This document shows, piece by piece, positions 44,588 through 55,077 of a stretch of 64,000 nt of DNA. The stretch comes from Powellomyces hirtus (lineage: Eukaryota > Chytridiomycota > Chytridiomycetes > Spizellomycetales > Powellomycetaceae): positions 1-64,000 of the forward strand of contig JAHLKG010000019.1 of NCBI GenBank assembly GCA_025526995.1, read 5' to 3'. The translations under genes and the position numbers were made by a program. Positions within the stretch are counted from its first letter, which is position 1. The number at the start of each line of letters is the position of its first letter. The notes under the pieces were generated by a model that worked only from the letters and a program-made list of their open reading frames with translations, was not told where the DNA came from and made no database searches.

Positions 44588-45571
44588 ATGAACGTTCTCA
44601 AACCAAATCCAACGCTCGACAAACTGACCAGGTTCCTGGGCTCGGTTCGGTAAGTGTCACGTCCCCACAAAACCCGCCCAACGCAGCGTCAGGCCCTTTT
44701 CGTCCTAATCCCCATCATCTGCTCTCATTCCTCCTCCGTGCGCCGTTCTTCAGCGGTACCGATAAAGTGCTCATGGTATGTTTTGTGCTCCAACACTGAC
44801 CCTTTTTGAGGTGTTCGAAAAAGAAGCAAGCACTCTATCCTTCCGTCGCCCTTTCTGGGCTAACCATTTGCTTTGTCCTTATTGTCCTTACAGCTGATTC
44901 AATATGTCAGCAAAATCCTAATCTGGCACCTCCAACGCACGGGTCTCTCCAGCCCCACCAGCGGCAACCGCGCCGCTCTCATCACCCGCATTCTCAATCT
45001 CGCCGGTCCCGTCGCCGACACACGCATCCTTCTCCGCTACAGCGGTCTCATCCCGCTCCTCCAATGGACCCTGCACTCGGAATCATCCCCCGCCGCAACA
45101 GCCAAGCAGCAATTCCTTATCCGCGCGCAGAATGCCGTCAACTTTATCTACTACCCGCTCGAGCACGCCTACTGGCTCGGCCTCCACGGCGTCATCCCCA
45201 TGACCCCAAAGACTCGCGACACGATCGGAATTTGGTCGTGCCGCTTCTGGGCCGCGTATGTGGTGCTGTATTTTGCCCAGCTGTATGACGATCATATCAC
45301 ACTGCGTCAGCGCGAACGGGCATTGTTGAAAAAGAAGGTCAAGGTGGATGATAGCAACGAGGCGCCCCATGTCAGTGACGTAGTGGCACAGGTTGAGGCG
45401 CTGAAAGCCGAGCGCAAGGCCCTCACGATCAACTCGATCATCAATGCGGCCTACTTTCCGCTCACCGTCCATTGGTCTCTCGAGCGATCGTCGTTCCCGG
45501 ATGTGGGTGTTGGAATCTGCGGTACGATTGCGGCAGTCGCTCAGCTCTATACGGCGTGGAAGGCCGCTTAG
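44588..45571 (+). CDS. peroxisomal membrane protein PEX11 family
   Basis: PEX11 bends and elongates the peroxisomal membrane before fission. Exons 44588-44649, 44754-44775 (22 nt) and 44894-45571; phases agree, 253 residues. The N-terminus MNVLKPNPTLDKLTRFLGSV followed by GTDKVLMLIQYVSKIL is the typical PEX11 opening (L-x-x-F-x-x-x-x-GRDK-x-x-R-x-x-QY). The middle has NFIYYPLEHAYWLGLHGVI and WSCRFWAAYVVLYFAQLY, and the C-terminus has NAAYFPLTVHWSLERSSF and a hydrophobic end. This layout is closest to the PEX11C/gamma group. The tiny second exon is supported because it supplies the diagnostic GTDKVLM. Confidence 0.92.
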
Positions 45572-46582
45572 TGTATATATGAATGTTGGACGCTTCACAC
45601 AGTCTCGTTTCGATCTTTGACCCCGTTTCTCCACATAATATCATGTTCATCTTCCCTACAACCATCATCGCAACGTGAAAGACTCTGGTATGTGGACCAC
45701 AGGTTATGCACCCAGCGCCTGTGTGATCCAAAGTGCATTACAATGAGCAGGCGTACCAACCCTGATCCAACTCTAGTGCTCCAAAGGCGCACCTCGTTGC
45801 AGCAGCAACAAGATACTGAAGAAAACCAAAGGCGGGTCGCACTTTCGAGAATTTCTAGCAGTATCTGTTACTAGGGGGGTGGGGGTAATGCTCCATGACG
45901 GTCATGCGATTCCAGTCCTTTCAGGGGTTTCAACGGAAAGGGCAGGAAAGGATAAACAAAACTATGGATCAGTTGGAGTTTGAAACAACCATGCGCTGCC
46001 CTCGCGAGCACTCTATCAAAATAGCAGGGCCCGGGAGCGATGTCATGCAACTAACGCATACTCGCAGTCGAGGCATTCCGACCACGTGGTCATATAAGGG
46101 TATTCCATACCCGCAACCCACTCGGTAGCGTTAATCTTGTCATTGGTGTTCGTGCAGTTTGGAACGCCCACTCCCAAATCAGAACATACATGTAGGAAAT
46201 CATAACACATCGGGGCGTTGACATCCCCTCGAGATTTCCATCCTCCTGTCCAGCCCCCCAACTGCTCTATTCGTGTGGTCCAAGACCTTCCAGCAAGAAC
46301 AGTATCGATATTGTGAGATTTCCGTTACGATAGCCGTAAGAGGGTATTTCTGGCTCGAATCGTTTGGCCCTGTCGTTGGTGTGCCAGGCTGACGGGCGCG
46401 ATATTCCGCCTCTTCCTTCTCTGAACCCTTGGAGGGTCATATTTTGAACCGCGCGCACACAAAGCCTCTCATGATTCAAAATATCAATGGCAAGTCAGAA
46501 ACGCGACGCGTGTGTGTGAGTTAGCGTGAGAAATGTATGACGCGCGACATCATCATTTCGCTTCATTACAAATACCATATCA

Positions 46583-46592
46583 GTATAAAAGG
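46583..46592 (+). promoter_or_regulatory. TATA box of alcohol dehydrogenase gene
   Basis: GTATAAAAGG about 140 nt before the ATG at 46724. Confidence 0.6.
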
Positions 46593-46644
46593 ACATCCGC
46601 TTTCCCCACAACCCCCGCCCCGCTGACTTCACGCTTTCTCGTGC

Positions 46645-46715
46645 CACTCACCCATACACTCACTCACTCACCCAACTCACTCACCCAACTCACTCGCACA
46701 CACACTCACTGACAC
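46645..46715. repeat. CTCAC-rich leader repeat
   Basis: A 13-nt unit CACTCACCCAACT is repeated in tandem, flanked by further CACT units, within the probable 5' leader of the ADH gene; the leader is nearly free of G. Confidence 0.75.
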
Positions 46716-46723
46716 TCCACATC

Positions 46724-47881
46724 ATGTCTTCCACTGACTACAAATTCTTCGGCTGGGTCGCTAAAGACAAGAACGCGATTGGAAATATGACCTGGGAGGA
46801 ATACACGCCCAAGACATGGACTGAGAACGACGTCGATATTGAGATTTCCCACTGCGGAATCTGCGCTAGCGACCTGCACACCCTCCGCTCGGGATGGGGC
46901 GCTACGGACTACCCGACTGTCGTTGGTCACGAGATTGTGTAAGTTGTTCGATTGGGAAGAATGAAAAATTGAACACTTGCTGATGTTTTTTATCTTTCGT
47001 TTTCCTTTGCGTGCAGTGGCAAAGTCGTCAAGGCCGGAAAGAACGTGAAGCACCTCCAGGTCGGGGACCGCGTTGGCGTTGGAGCGCAGTCCGGTTCTTG
47101 TCTCGAGTGCAAGTATTGTAAGGAGCAGCGGGAGCCTTACTGCGACAAGGGTCAAGTCGGCACGTACAACGGCCGCTGGGAGGACAATTCCAAGAGTTTC
47201 GGCGGCTACGCCGACTACGCCCGAGTTCCCGCCCACTTTGCTTTCAAGGTCCCTGACGGCCTGGCCTCGGAAAATGTCGCGCCCATGATGTGTGGTGGTG
47301 TCACTGTTTACTCGCCGCTCAAGCAACTCGAGGCCGGACCCGGCAAGAAGATCGGAGTGGTTGGCATCGGAGGCTTAGGACATTTCGCCCTCCTTTTCGC
47401 GAAAGCACTCGGCGCCGACCCCGTCGCTATTTCTCACTCCCACGGCAAGGAGGCCGACGCCAAGAAGATGGGCGCGGTCCAGTTCATCTCCACGGGCGAA
47501 GACAAGGATTGGGACACCAAGAACCGCCGCACCTTGGACGGTATCGTGTGCACGGTCAACAATGCCGACATGCCCATTGCAAAATACGCCAAGCTGCTCA
47601 AACCGGGAGGCAAAATGATCATGGTCGGCCTCCCCGAATCCGCCCTCGAAAACTTCTCTCTCACCCCGCTTATCCTGAACAACGTCTTCATTGGTGGATC
47701 CGCCATCGGCTCATCAAAGGAGATCCCCGAGATGCTCGAGATGGCTGCCAAGATGAACATTAAGGGTTGGGTCCAGACCCGTCCCATGAAGGACGCTAAC
47801 CAGGCGGCCATTGATATGGAGGACGGCAAGGCCCGCTTCCGCTACGTGCTCGTCAACGAGAAGCATAATGGCAAGCTGTAA
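46724..47881 (+). CDS. zinc-dependent alcohol dehydrogenase, cinnamyl/ADH6 type
   Basis: NADP(H)-linked oxidation or reduction of alcohols and aldehydes. Exons 46724-46938 and 47017-47881 (phase 2), 359 residues. Catalytic zinc ligands are HCGICASDLH (Cys and downstream His) and TVVGHEIVG (GHE). The structural zinc cluster is C-x-x-C-x-x-C in CLECKYCKEQREPYC. The nucleotide motif is VGIGGLGHFALLFAKALG, with the GLGHLA-like wording typical of cinnamyl alcohol dehydrogenases and yeast ADH6/7. MVGLPESALENFSLTPLILN and SAIGSSKEI complete the signature. The promoter has a TATA box and a G-poor leader, often seen in highly expressed genes. Substrate range in vivo is unknown. Confidence 0.95.
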
Positions 47882-48216
47882 ATCTCTTGAATGGTCCTAT
47901 GCCACGTAGCGTTGTTTTTGTTCCTGCATTTTTGGCATAGCCTCTCACCGCGAGATGATGGGAAGCGCATTACCTTTCTGTTACATAATATATTTGGGGC
48001 TTCTGCAGATTCAAATATATAGCAAAATGCAGTGATGAACAGTTGAAAACACGTTGTGGCGCACCACTCTATATTGTCCGTCGCTCGAACACACGCCCGC
48101 CTCGTAATCGCACACGTTTTTAAAAGCATTCAGCGGGCTGCCTCCCCGTCCCCGCTCCTCATCCTCCCTCCAACTCGCCCTCTCGAGCAGGTGGCGCCGC
48201 CGCCTCATCCTCAATC
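47882..48216. other. intergenic region between convergent genes
   Basis: 335 nt; 3' flanks of ADH and the second tau-like gene. No gene. Confidence 0.4.
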
Positions 48217-48946
48217 CTATACAGCCGCAACTGCATGTGCCATACCCTCATCCGTCGATTTCGCAACCTGTCCCACCGCATCCCCGCTCTTCTTGACACT
48301 ACCACCCTCCACCCGGCTCTCGATCCTGGGTTTCGCAGTCTCCTTGAAATGCAGTTTCTGCGTCGGGATCTTGACACCGCCGCGCGAAGGCACGTGCGCA
48401 ATATTGTCCAGACTGCCCACCTTTGATTTGACCCCGTGCGTGAAATCGAGTTTTTGCGACACAATCTTCTTGTCCCCGGTCGCGGGCACGTGCGCAATAT
48501 TGTCCAGACTGCCTACCCGCGATTTGACCCCGTGCGTGAAATCGAGTTTTTGCGAAACGATCTTTTTGTCGCCCCCCGACGGGTGGTGGTGGATGTTCTA
48601 TACATGCGCGGAATGCAGAGGGGAGAAAGGAGGTTCGCAATGATGATCATTAATTTTCCATTTATTTTTTAGTGAAGCCGCAATCCCACTCCACATTCAC
48701 ATCTTCACGCTCACATCTCTCACACACACCCATACTCACGTCCAACGAGCCGACTTTACTCGCGACCTTATATTTCTTGGTCTCGGAAAAGATCTTCTTT
48801 GTGCTATTCGTAGGCGTATGGTGGATGTTCTCCAGACTCCCCACGCGCGAGGAAACAGCGCTTTTGCCGCCGGGGGTGCGGAGGCTCGTGCGCGAGGACG
48901 CCGTTTGGAGCGGCGAGGGGGTTGCTAGTACGTTGTCGGACGACAT
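48217..48946 (-). CDS. second tau/MAP-like protein with tubulin-binding repeats
   Basis: Exons 48946-48740 and 48597-48217 (intron GTGAGT...TATAG, phase 0), 195 residues. Repeat cores are SRVGSLENIHHTP, SKVGSLDNIHHHPSGG, SRVGSLDNIAHVPATG and SKVGSLDNIAHVPSRGG, plus a degenerate SRVEGGS end. Linkers DKKIVSQKLDF and VKIPTQKLHF correspond to the VQI-x-x-K-x-LDF part of animal tau. Repeats 2 and 3 are nearly identical over a 96-nt (32-residue) unit, so one is a recent duplicate. The intron lies between SLD and NIHH, the same place inside the repeat as in the first tau-like gene at 4.1-5.5 kb. The protein is almost entirely repeats, with a short Ser/Thr/Pro N-terminus and an Ala/Gly-rich tail. Microtubule binding is inferred from the family. 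Confidence 0.86.
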
Positions 48947-49673
48947 TTTTTGGGATGATAAAAAGACGAAGATTTCAAGTTTTTTTTTTTCTGGGTTCCT
49001 CCACTGGACAAAGCCAGCTCATCCACCACAACGGGGGCGCTTGCAATGTGTTCCGTAATGTATCTGGGTTGTTGTCGGAGGGCAAAAACGATGACAAGCA
49101 TCACACAAAAGCACAAAGGTGGCTGTTTTCGCTTACGAGACTGACCCAACCCGCGTATGTCATGTGACTGTATATCCCCCACGTGGAGGGAGTTAAGATG
49201 TGGCTTGGGATGAGGCGCGGGGAACGCGTTTTGAGGGGAAAGGTGAGAAAAATTCGGTTTGCGCGCAGAACTCAAACATTGTTTCCCCGCGTGGAGCATG
49301 GATTGCCGCGTGGGAATGGACCCTGAAGCCCCGTTTACAGAGTTCATTCTGTAATCCAATCCGGCGGAGAGGGCAGAGGCGAAACTCTATTACCAATGTT
49401 AACTGGATTGCCGGTTCTACAGATACAAACTACGCAAGAAACAGACAAAGACGGCGGGCGGTAGCGTGGAGGCGGAATTCACAAATGTTCCGCGCATAGA
49501 AAGGAAAAAAAGGCAGGATTGGCAATCCCATATGGAATCTACCTACCGGTATCGCAGAGCATGCTGGGGGTATTACATATATAAAACCCTGACGCTGTCA
49601 CAACGCCCCAACTCTCTCGCCATATCCCAGATCACCCTTCCCTATCGCTCTTCGTGTACTGTCTCCAGCAACA
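48947..49673. promoter_or_regulatory. divergent promoter region of tau-like and chitin deacetylase genes
   Basis: 727 nt between divergent starts. A TATATAAAA box at 49578-49586 lies 88 nt before the chitin deacetylase ATG. Short ORFs lack domains. Confidence 0.5.
49578..49586 (+). promoter_or_regulatory. TATA box of chitin deacetylase gene
   Basis: TATATAAAA, 88 nt before the start codon at 49674. Confidence 0.65.
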
Positions 49674-50906
49674 ATGTACATCAAACTCCTGACCCTCGCA
49701 GCGCTCTGCAGCCCCACTCTCGCTCAAATCGCACCCCCCTCCCTCCCCCTCATCCCGCCCATGCCCGCCGCCTGGCCCACCACTAAAGGTCCCAACGGGG
49801 TCATCCCAGACGCCTTCCTCGCCGACCCGTTAGTCCAAACCGCGCTCGCCTACGTCAACGCCGTTGTCCCCGCCGAGTACCTCGCCATCCCGCCCTCCAC
49901 GTACGTCGCGCCCTGCACCGTCACCTACACGGCCGACCCCGTGGCTAACTGCTACTGGCCTGCCGCACTGTGTACCCGGAATGTCGACACTGTTGCAATA
50001 AAAGCGGACGTGGTGACGTGTCCGCAACCAGACACGTGGGGGCTGACGTATGACGATGGCCCGTCGGTCAATGTTGTGGATGGTGTCAATGTGAATGATA
50101 CACTGGCGCTTAGGAGGCGACTCGTGGCGGCGAATAACATGAAAGCCACCTTCTTTGTCGTCGGCAGCAACGCACTCCGCCACCCCGACGAACTCGTCGC
50201 GCAGAAAAACGAAGGCCACGAAATCGCAATGCATACATTTACGCATTCCCCAGCGACTTCCCTCACCACGCCCCAACTCGTCGCCGAGCTCAAATATACC
50301 GAAGCCATCGTCTACAACGCAACAGGCCTCATCCCAGCCATGTGGCGCCCACCGTGCGGCGATATCGATGACCGCGTCCGCGCGGTTGCGTCCGCTCTGG
50401 GATTTACGGCCGTCATGTGGACCACCACCCCGCCGCGCGCAACCAGAGATGCGAGTGTGCGCGAGAAATCCCCTACCGAGGCCGCGACAATCTTAGAGAA
50501 TGTAAAGACGTGGTTTACGACGCAGCCGGGGTTCATCTCCCTCCAGCACGATATTGATGCCTTCACCACCGGAATCGCGATCAATATCCTTGACGCCATC
50601 ACGGCAGTCGGACCTGCTTTCCCGCTAAAAATCCAGCCGATCGGGACATGTTCGGGTAAACCCGTCTACAAGAACGCCGCCAGCTCTACCTCCGTCGCCA
50701 CATCCACCACCACAGACCCCGCGTCCGCCACCCCGTCGGCGACACCAACAAGCGATGCATCGACAGGATCCCCCACCGACGGCGGCGATGCGGCCCCGGA
50801 CTCGAAGAAACAGTCCAATACTGCGGCTACTGCTCCTGTCTCTACAAGCATGGCTGCGATTGCGGTTGCGGCCCTTTCAGCTATCGCTTTCGCTGCTCTG
50901 TGGTAA
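49674..50906 (+). CDS. GPI-anchored chitin deacetylase (CE4)
   Basis: Removes acetyl groups from chitin to give chitosan in the wall. A single exon of 410 residues. Signal peptide 1-17 (IKLLTLAALCSPTLA). The NodB/CE4 domain covers about 115-320: TYDDGP at 125-130 (catalytic base and metal Asp), the zinc pair H187-T-F-T-H191 (motif 2), RPPCGDIDDR at 225-234 (motif 3), MWTTTPP near 248 (motif 4) and FISLQHDI near 290 (motif 5, His). Motif 4 lacks the usual D-W pair, so activity may be altered. A Ser/Thr-rich stalk (about 345-390) and a hydrophobic tail (AAIAVAALSAIAFAALW) indicate GPI anchoring. N-terminal Cys pairs are present. Confidence 0.93.
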   Translation: MYIKLLTLAALCSPTLAQIAPPSLPLIPPMPAAWPTTKGPNGVIPDAFLADPLVQTALAYVNAVVPAEYLAIPPSTYVAPCTVTYTADPVANCYWPAALCTRNVDTVAIKADVVTCPQPDTWGLTYDDGPSVNVVDGVNVNDTLALRRRLVAANNMKATFFVVGSNALRHPDELVAQKNEGHEIAMHTFTHSPATSLTTPQLVAELKYTEAIVYNATGLIPAMWRPPCGDIDDRVRAVASALGFTAVMWTTTPPRATRDASVREKSPTEAATILENVKTWFTTQPGFISLQHDIDAFTTGIAINILDAITAVGPAFPLKIQPIGTCSGKPVYKNAASSTSVATSTTTDPASATPSATPTSDASTGSPTDGGDAAPDSKKQSNTAATAPVSTSMAAIAVAALSAIAFAALW

Positions 50907-51669
50907 ATTAACACTTAAAATCCAGCCGCTCCACCCCCAATTCCAATAGTACAACCCCTTCGCCGCCCTCGCACCCCCTATACGATGGACAGTTCACACA
51001 TACTGTGTCCCGTCAGCATTTACCGACGCTTCCCTCCCTCCATCTTCCGCACAACCTTCCGACTAGTCGCGAGGCATCATTAATTTAGGAAATTCCGCAG
51101 TCAGTAGCTAGACATGCACAACCCCAGGGGGTTACATCCACCTCCACTTTTGGATTAGCATATATAATACTATAGAATCAAACTAAGGGCGTGGCTTCAT
51201 AAACGGCTCCGTCTCTCCCTTCAAAATTGTGCACTTTTCTTTGTTTCTTGTCCGTTTTGGTTTGGTTGTTTGTTTTGGAGATTGGCATTCAACTCCTTCT
51301 CGTCGATTTTGTGATTCCAAACCCGCCGGTTTGGAATCTTGCATACAGTCGGTGGAGTGTCGAAACCGGCGCTCGACCTCGGTGAGCACACACAGCGCAA
51401 AAGAACGCGGGGGTTTGGATGTGTGAGTAGTATAATATATATATACTCTTTTATTGCCGACATGCCGTTTTTGCGAGGATGCGGGCGAGATTAGCGTTAG
51501 CCCGTTGACGATAATATTGTCCCATGTACGAAAAGGTGTTCATCAATCTGACTTGGGCTGCGCCACGCACAAGTCGGAGTTTGACGCGCGCCGCCTCCGT
51601 CAGAACCACTTGATAGTATTCGTATTACGCTACCCCAAAAACTCCACACCGACGCCGAACAAAAACAAA
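50907..51669. other. intergenic region with a perfect inverted repeat
   Basis: 763 nt. Contains a 26-nt hairpin at 51313-51338 and a TATATATATA run near 51433-51446. No gene. Confidence 0.5.
51313..51338. repeat. perfect inverted repeat, 11-nt arms, 4-nt loop
   Basis: GATTCCAAACC, loop CGCC, then GGTTTGGAATC. It could form a stable hairpin or a palindromic binding site. Confidence 0.9.
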
Positions 51670-52571
51670 ATGGGATTGCCCCGATGGTGCTCTTGTTTTG
51701 GCGGACCACGCACAGATGGGAGCATCAGTAGCAGCCCAGCTGATCCCCCGCCGAAAGGCGAGGAGCGGAAAGGTACGTAGAGCAATAAATAGACGCGGGG
51801 CGGCGCCTGGTGGTAACTTTGTTTTCTTTTCTCTCTTTTTTCTTTGCATGTAATGCAGGTCCCAAAGTCGCGAAATCCACCGTCACGCCCTTAAATCCCA
51901 ACGACGCATCAGCGGAAGCGTCGCGCTCGTCGCCGATTGCGCACCCAGCTGCCGCTTCTCCAGTCTCAAACGTTGTTTCTGTAGCCAACAATGAGGAATT
52001 GCAACCACTGATAAAGGGGGATGGGAACGAAAGCAAAAGTACTGCTGCCCCAACGGGTTCAGCGGCGGAGCGGCCGGCGACCAACCCCTCGTCCGCGTCC
52101 CAAAAGAACCGCAGCAACAACAAAAACAATACCAGCCCAAACTCTACTGCAGCTGCAACAACCAAGCCCCGGCCCGCATCCAAACGCTCAACCATATCCT
52201 CCTCCTCATCCTCCTCATCCTCCTCCTCAGACAAAAGCAGCAAGCCAACGGGCCCGCCCAAACCCATCGCTGCCTTTGGAGACGACGATCTATCAGGCGG
52301 TGGTGGTGTGGGTGTGCGCGGGTTACTCAACCGCGCCAAACTCAAGAAGACGGGCGACGCCAAAACAAATGTGGTGGAAATGGATGTACACAATGGCGCG
52401 GAGGAGTCGGATATTGTGGATGATGACAGTGAGAATGAGCTGCAGTTGCCGAGTGCGGGAGTTGCGGGAATAGAGCCGAAACGGATTGGCCAGGCGGCGG
52501 GAAGGCGGGAGAGACAGGAGAGCAGTCATGTAATGAGCGCACATCCGTTTGAAATGCCGGACGCGGATTAG
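51670..52571 (+). CDS. putative lipid-anchored disordered protein
   Basis: Exons 51670-51772 and 51859-52571 (phase 1), 271 residues. The N-terminus MGLPRWCSCFGG has Gly2 for possible N-myristoylation and Cys7/Cys9 for palmitoylation, the usual dual lipid anchor layout. The rest is low-complexity: Ser/Pro/Ala-rich, a run of about 13 Ser (encoded near 52196-52230), a Lys/Asn patch, then a C-terminal acidic stretch (DIVDDDSENELQLPSAG) and a basic helix (RIGQAAGRRERQ). No domain is recognised. The layout recalls vacuole- or endosome-anchored adaptors of the LAMTOR1/Meh1 kind, which is only a suggestion. The intron is well defined (GTACGT...TGCAG). Confidence 0.72.
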
Positions 52572-52899
52572 TGGGAGCCATTCCACCCACCCACTTTTTG
52601 GCATTTGGCTGCGAGAGTGACGGTCGCAGATACTTTGCAATACATAATTTGCCGTTTACGCCTATTGATTTACACGTCTAGGTTTCACTGCCTGAATAGC
52701 CAGAGATCCCTCGATGAGCAACCTGTCGGCATGTATGTCCTCGTTGTGCCCTCGTCAACACGGCATCAGGAGGTATGATGGCCAATAATAGAAAGAGTGG
52801 AGGCCCAAAGAGAGATGTTACAAAGTACAGGATCTGTGAATGCATCAGAGTTGGAATAAATATGCTTTTGATAGTCTCAGAAGTCTTGGCTGCCCAGCT
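52572..52899. other. intergenic region between convergent genes
   Basis: 328 nt, no supported ORF. Confidence 0.4.
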
Positions 52900-54616
52900 C
52901 TACTGCTCCCCCAGCGGCGACTCTTCTGCAACCAGTGACTGTAGCTTGGAGGGGCCATGTAGTGATCCCTTTACAGGCGGCAATCCGCCCAAGGGTGTCC
53001 CCACATTCGAATTCGCCTGCGACGTATTCGCGGCATAATAATCCAACGAAAACGACGACGCTGTCGATGTAGCCGATGCGGGCGGCGGGTCCTTCAGAAA
53101 ATTCGAAATATCTGTGCGCAGGGGCGAAAGGCGTTGCGGTTCCGCACCGGTGGTTGTGGGGGACGACGCGGCCGAGTCGTCTTGGATGGGAATTTCTGTT
53201 CGCAGCGGCGAGTCGCCGACGAGCGTGTGGCGGTCGGATTCGGAGATGCTGGACAGAGAGGAGGGCGAGTCACCGCTGGCGGTGCTGAACCGGTCTTCGC
53301 GCGGGAACATGGGATCAGGCAGGGATGTGATGGCGACGGCCGCCGGTAGGCCGCTGGCGGGTGCGGGTGGGGTGGGGAGACTGGGGTGTGGGACTGAAAG
53401 GGAGCCCAATGGCGAATGGTGTTCAGTATGTCATGACGAGATGGTATGCGCTGGGGTATGTCGACGCTTACCTCCTTCAGCCCCTGGAGCGGTCTCACTG
53501 CCGCCAGGGATCAAGACTTGGGAATCGATCATCGAGTCTGTTGAGTTCCAGACATGAGATCCTCAGATATTGCGTGGGAAAGCAATGACTACTCATGACG
53601 GCAAGTAGGCACTCACGAATGACGGCTACCACCCCGCTCAGCTCAACTAGTTCGGCTTGTTGGTCAGTGAGCGGGTTGCCAGCGATGGAGATGCCTGAAA
53701 GGGAGCAGAAACTGCCAGCGGTTGATAACACGTCCGACGGGTCACAAGGATACGGTCAGAAGATTGGCAGTGGAAATGAACCTTTCAGTGTGGGGAGCTT
53801 GCCGATTGCTTTGTTGATTGTCGTGAGTTTGTTGTTGTCAACGCCCAAGTATTGCTAAACCCAAACAGACACCCAAAACCCCAGTATCAGCTCCTCATAA
53901 TATCTCTTTCAGATCTCACTCTTTTCCCACATACTAGCTGTTTCAAATTCACGACCGCATCCGGTATCTCCTCGATCTCATTTCCGCCGAGGGCGAGATG
54001 CACCAACGCATCGCATTCGCATATCGAGGGCGAGATGCGGCTGAGTTTGTTTTGCGTGAGGTTGAGGCGGGTAAGGCTGCCGAATTTGTCGAACCCGGCT
54101 TGTTCAATTTGGTCTGATGTCAGTTGGTTGCCGCCTAGCGACAGGTGCTCGAGTTGGAAGAGGTGCCGGAAGTTGGTAGGGAGGGAAGCGAGGTTGTTGT
54201 AGCTTTGTGGGGCAGTAATGAGCAAGGAGGGGAAAATGATCTGATAAGGCGATTGCAGGTGCACCTCAGGTGTAGGATCTTGAGTGTTCTAAGAGCACAA
54301 AACTCCACAGGAAGCGAGTCGATGTTGTTGTTGCTGCAGTCCAAAGACTTTCAATTTTAGCAAGTCATCAGCGCGGGCCAAAGTGAGAAATTGCCACAGA
54401 ACGTCACATACCTCAAGTCTAGTATGACGAGATTTCGACAACCCAGTACATTGGGCGGCACAGCGTCCAGCCCGGTATACGACAATCGTAGCGACTGGGG
54501 GAGGCGCAGGAGAAGGACTCTGTTGATGATTGTGCACCTTGGGAATAGACATGCAGCGCGGATTGTACCTCTCCCTCTGCTCGCAGTTCGTCTTCTCGTT
54601 TTCTTGCAGCCTTCAT
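52900..54616 (-). CDS. leucine-rich-repeat protein with disordered C-terminal tail
   Basis: Eight exons on the minus strand: 54616-54569, 54494-54412, 54333-54265, 54202-53935, 53854-53782, 53694-53617, 53537-53472 and 53393-52900; every phase agrees, 392 residues. The short start MKAARKREDELRAEGE is followed by about eight LRRs: SLRLSYTGLDAVPP, CRNLVILDLSNNNIDSLP, LRTLKILHLSYNNLASLP, LEHLSLGGNQLT, LTRLNLTQNKLSRISP, LVHLALGGNEIEEIPD, VDNNKLTTI and ISIAGNPLTD. Exon 3 is 69 nt, exactly one 23-residue repeat. The last 180 residues are Ser/Pro-rich and disordered. The LRR type is the short SDS22/ribonuclease-inhibitor-like class of intracellular scaffolds. Partner unknown. Confidence 0.88.
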
Positions 54617-54816
54617 TTCTTCAGAAGTATGGGGTATGAAAAGTGTTGGAAAAAATGTCAAAATTGACGGCACCAAAGAACTCGTTTTTTGACACACTTC
54701 GCATGCTTATCCAACGTGTGAGTGCGTGACGCCAAGCCCCCGTCTACCCCAAAACTCTAAAACCCCTCGATTACCATGCCTTCACCCAACATTCAATTTC
54801 GCCAACACACTTCAAT

Positions 54817-55077
54817 ATGCGGGATCAACCAATCCACCTTTCCCTCCCGATCGTCTATGTCAACAACACACCCGTAACCCTCAACGCCAAAACGCAGCGG
54901 CCAGAAGTCGGACCCAACATGTTTCTTCTCAACGACAAGGGCATGCCAATCTTGGGCCCCCTGTGCGCGGGGGAACGCTTCAAGGCTGTTGGGATGTGGG
55001 AGAGGCAGGAAATGGATGCCGCGAGCAGGCTCGCGATGAAGATGGAGTGGGAGGCTTGGAGGGCCAAGCATTCTTGA
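54817..55077 (+). CDS. small hypothetical protein, 86 residues
   Basis: ATG at 54817, start MRDQPIHLSLPIVYVNN, stop at 55077. It reads as a plausible small protein: a beta-strand-rich N-terminal half (PVTLNAKTQRPEVGPNMFLL) and a C-terminal amphipathic helix (MDAASRLAMKMEWEAWRAKHS). Codon choice resembles nearby genes. It starts 200 nt from the divergent LRR gene. No family recognised; the ORF is short enough that chance cannot be excluded. Confidence 0.45.
   Translation: MRDQPIHLSLPIVYVNNTPVTLNAKTQRPEVGPNMFLLNDKGMPILGPLCAGERFKAVGMWERQEMDAASRLAMKMEWEAWRAKHS

Larger units (their letters stand above)
45572..46723. other. intergenic region, no gene seen
   Basis: 1.15 kb between two plus-strand genes. 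Holds short, domain-free ORFs, a TATA box at about 46583-46592, and a CAACTCACTCACC repeat just before the ADH start. Confidence 0.45.

Noticed and set aside
48056..48643. 195-codon plus-strand ORF
   Set aside because: Antisense to the second tau-like gene; its internal repetition mirrors the tubulin-binding repeats.
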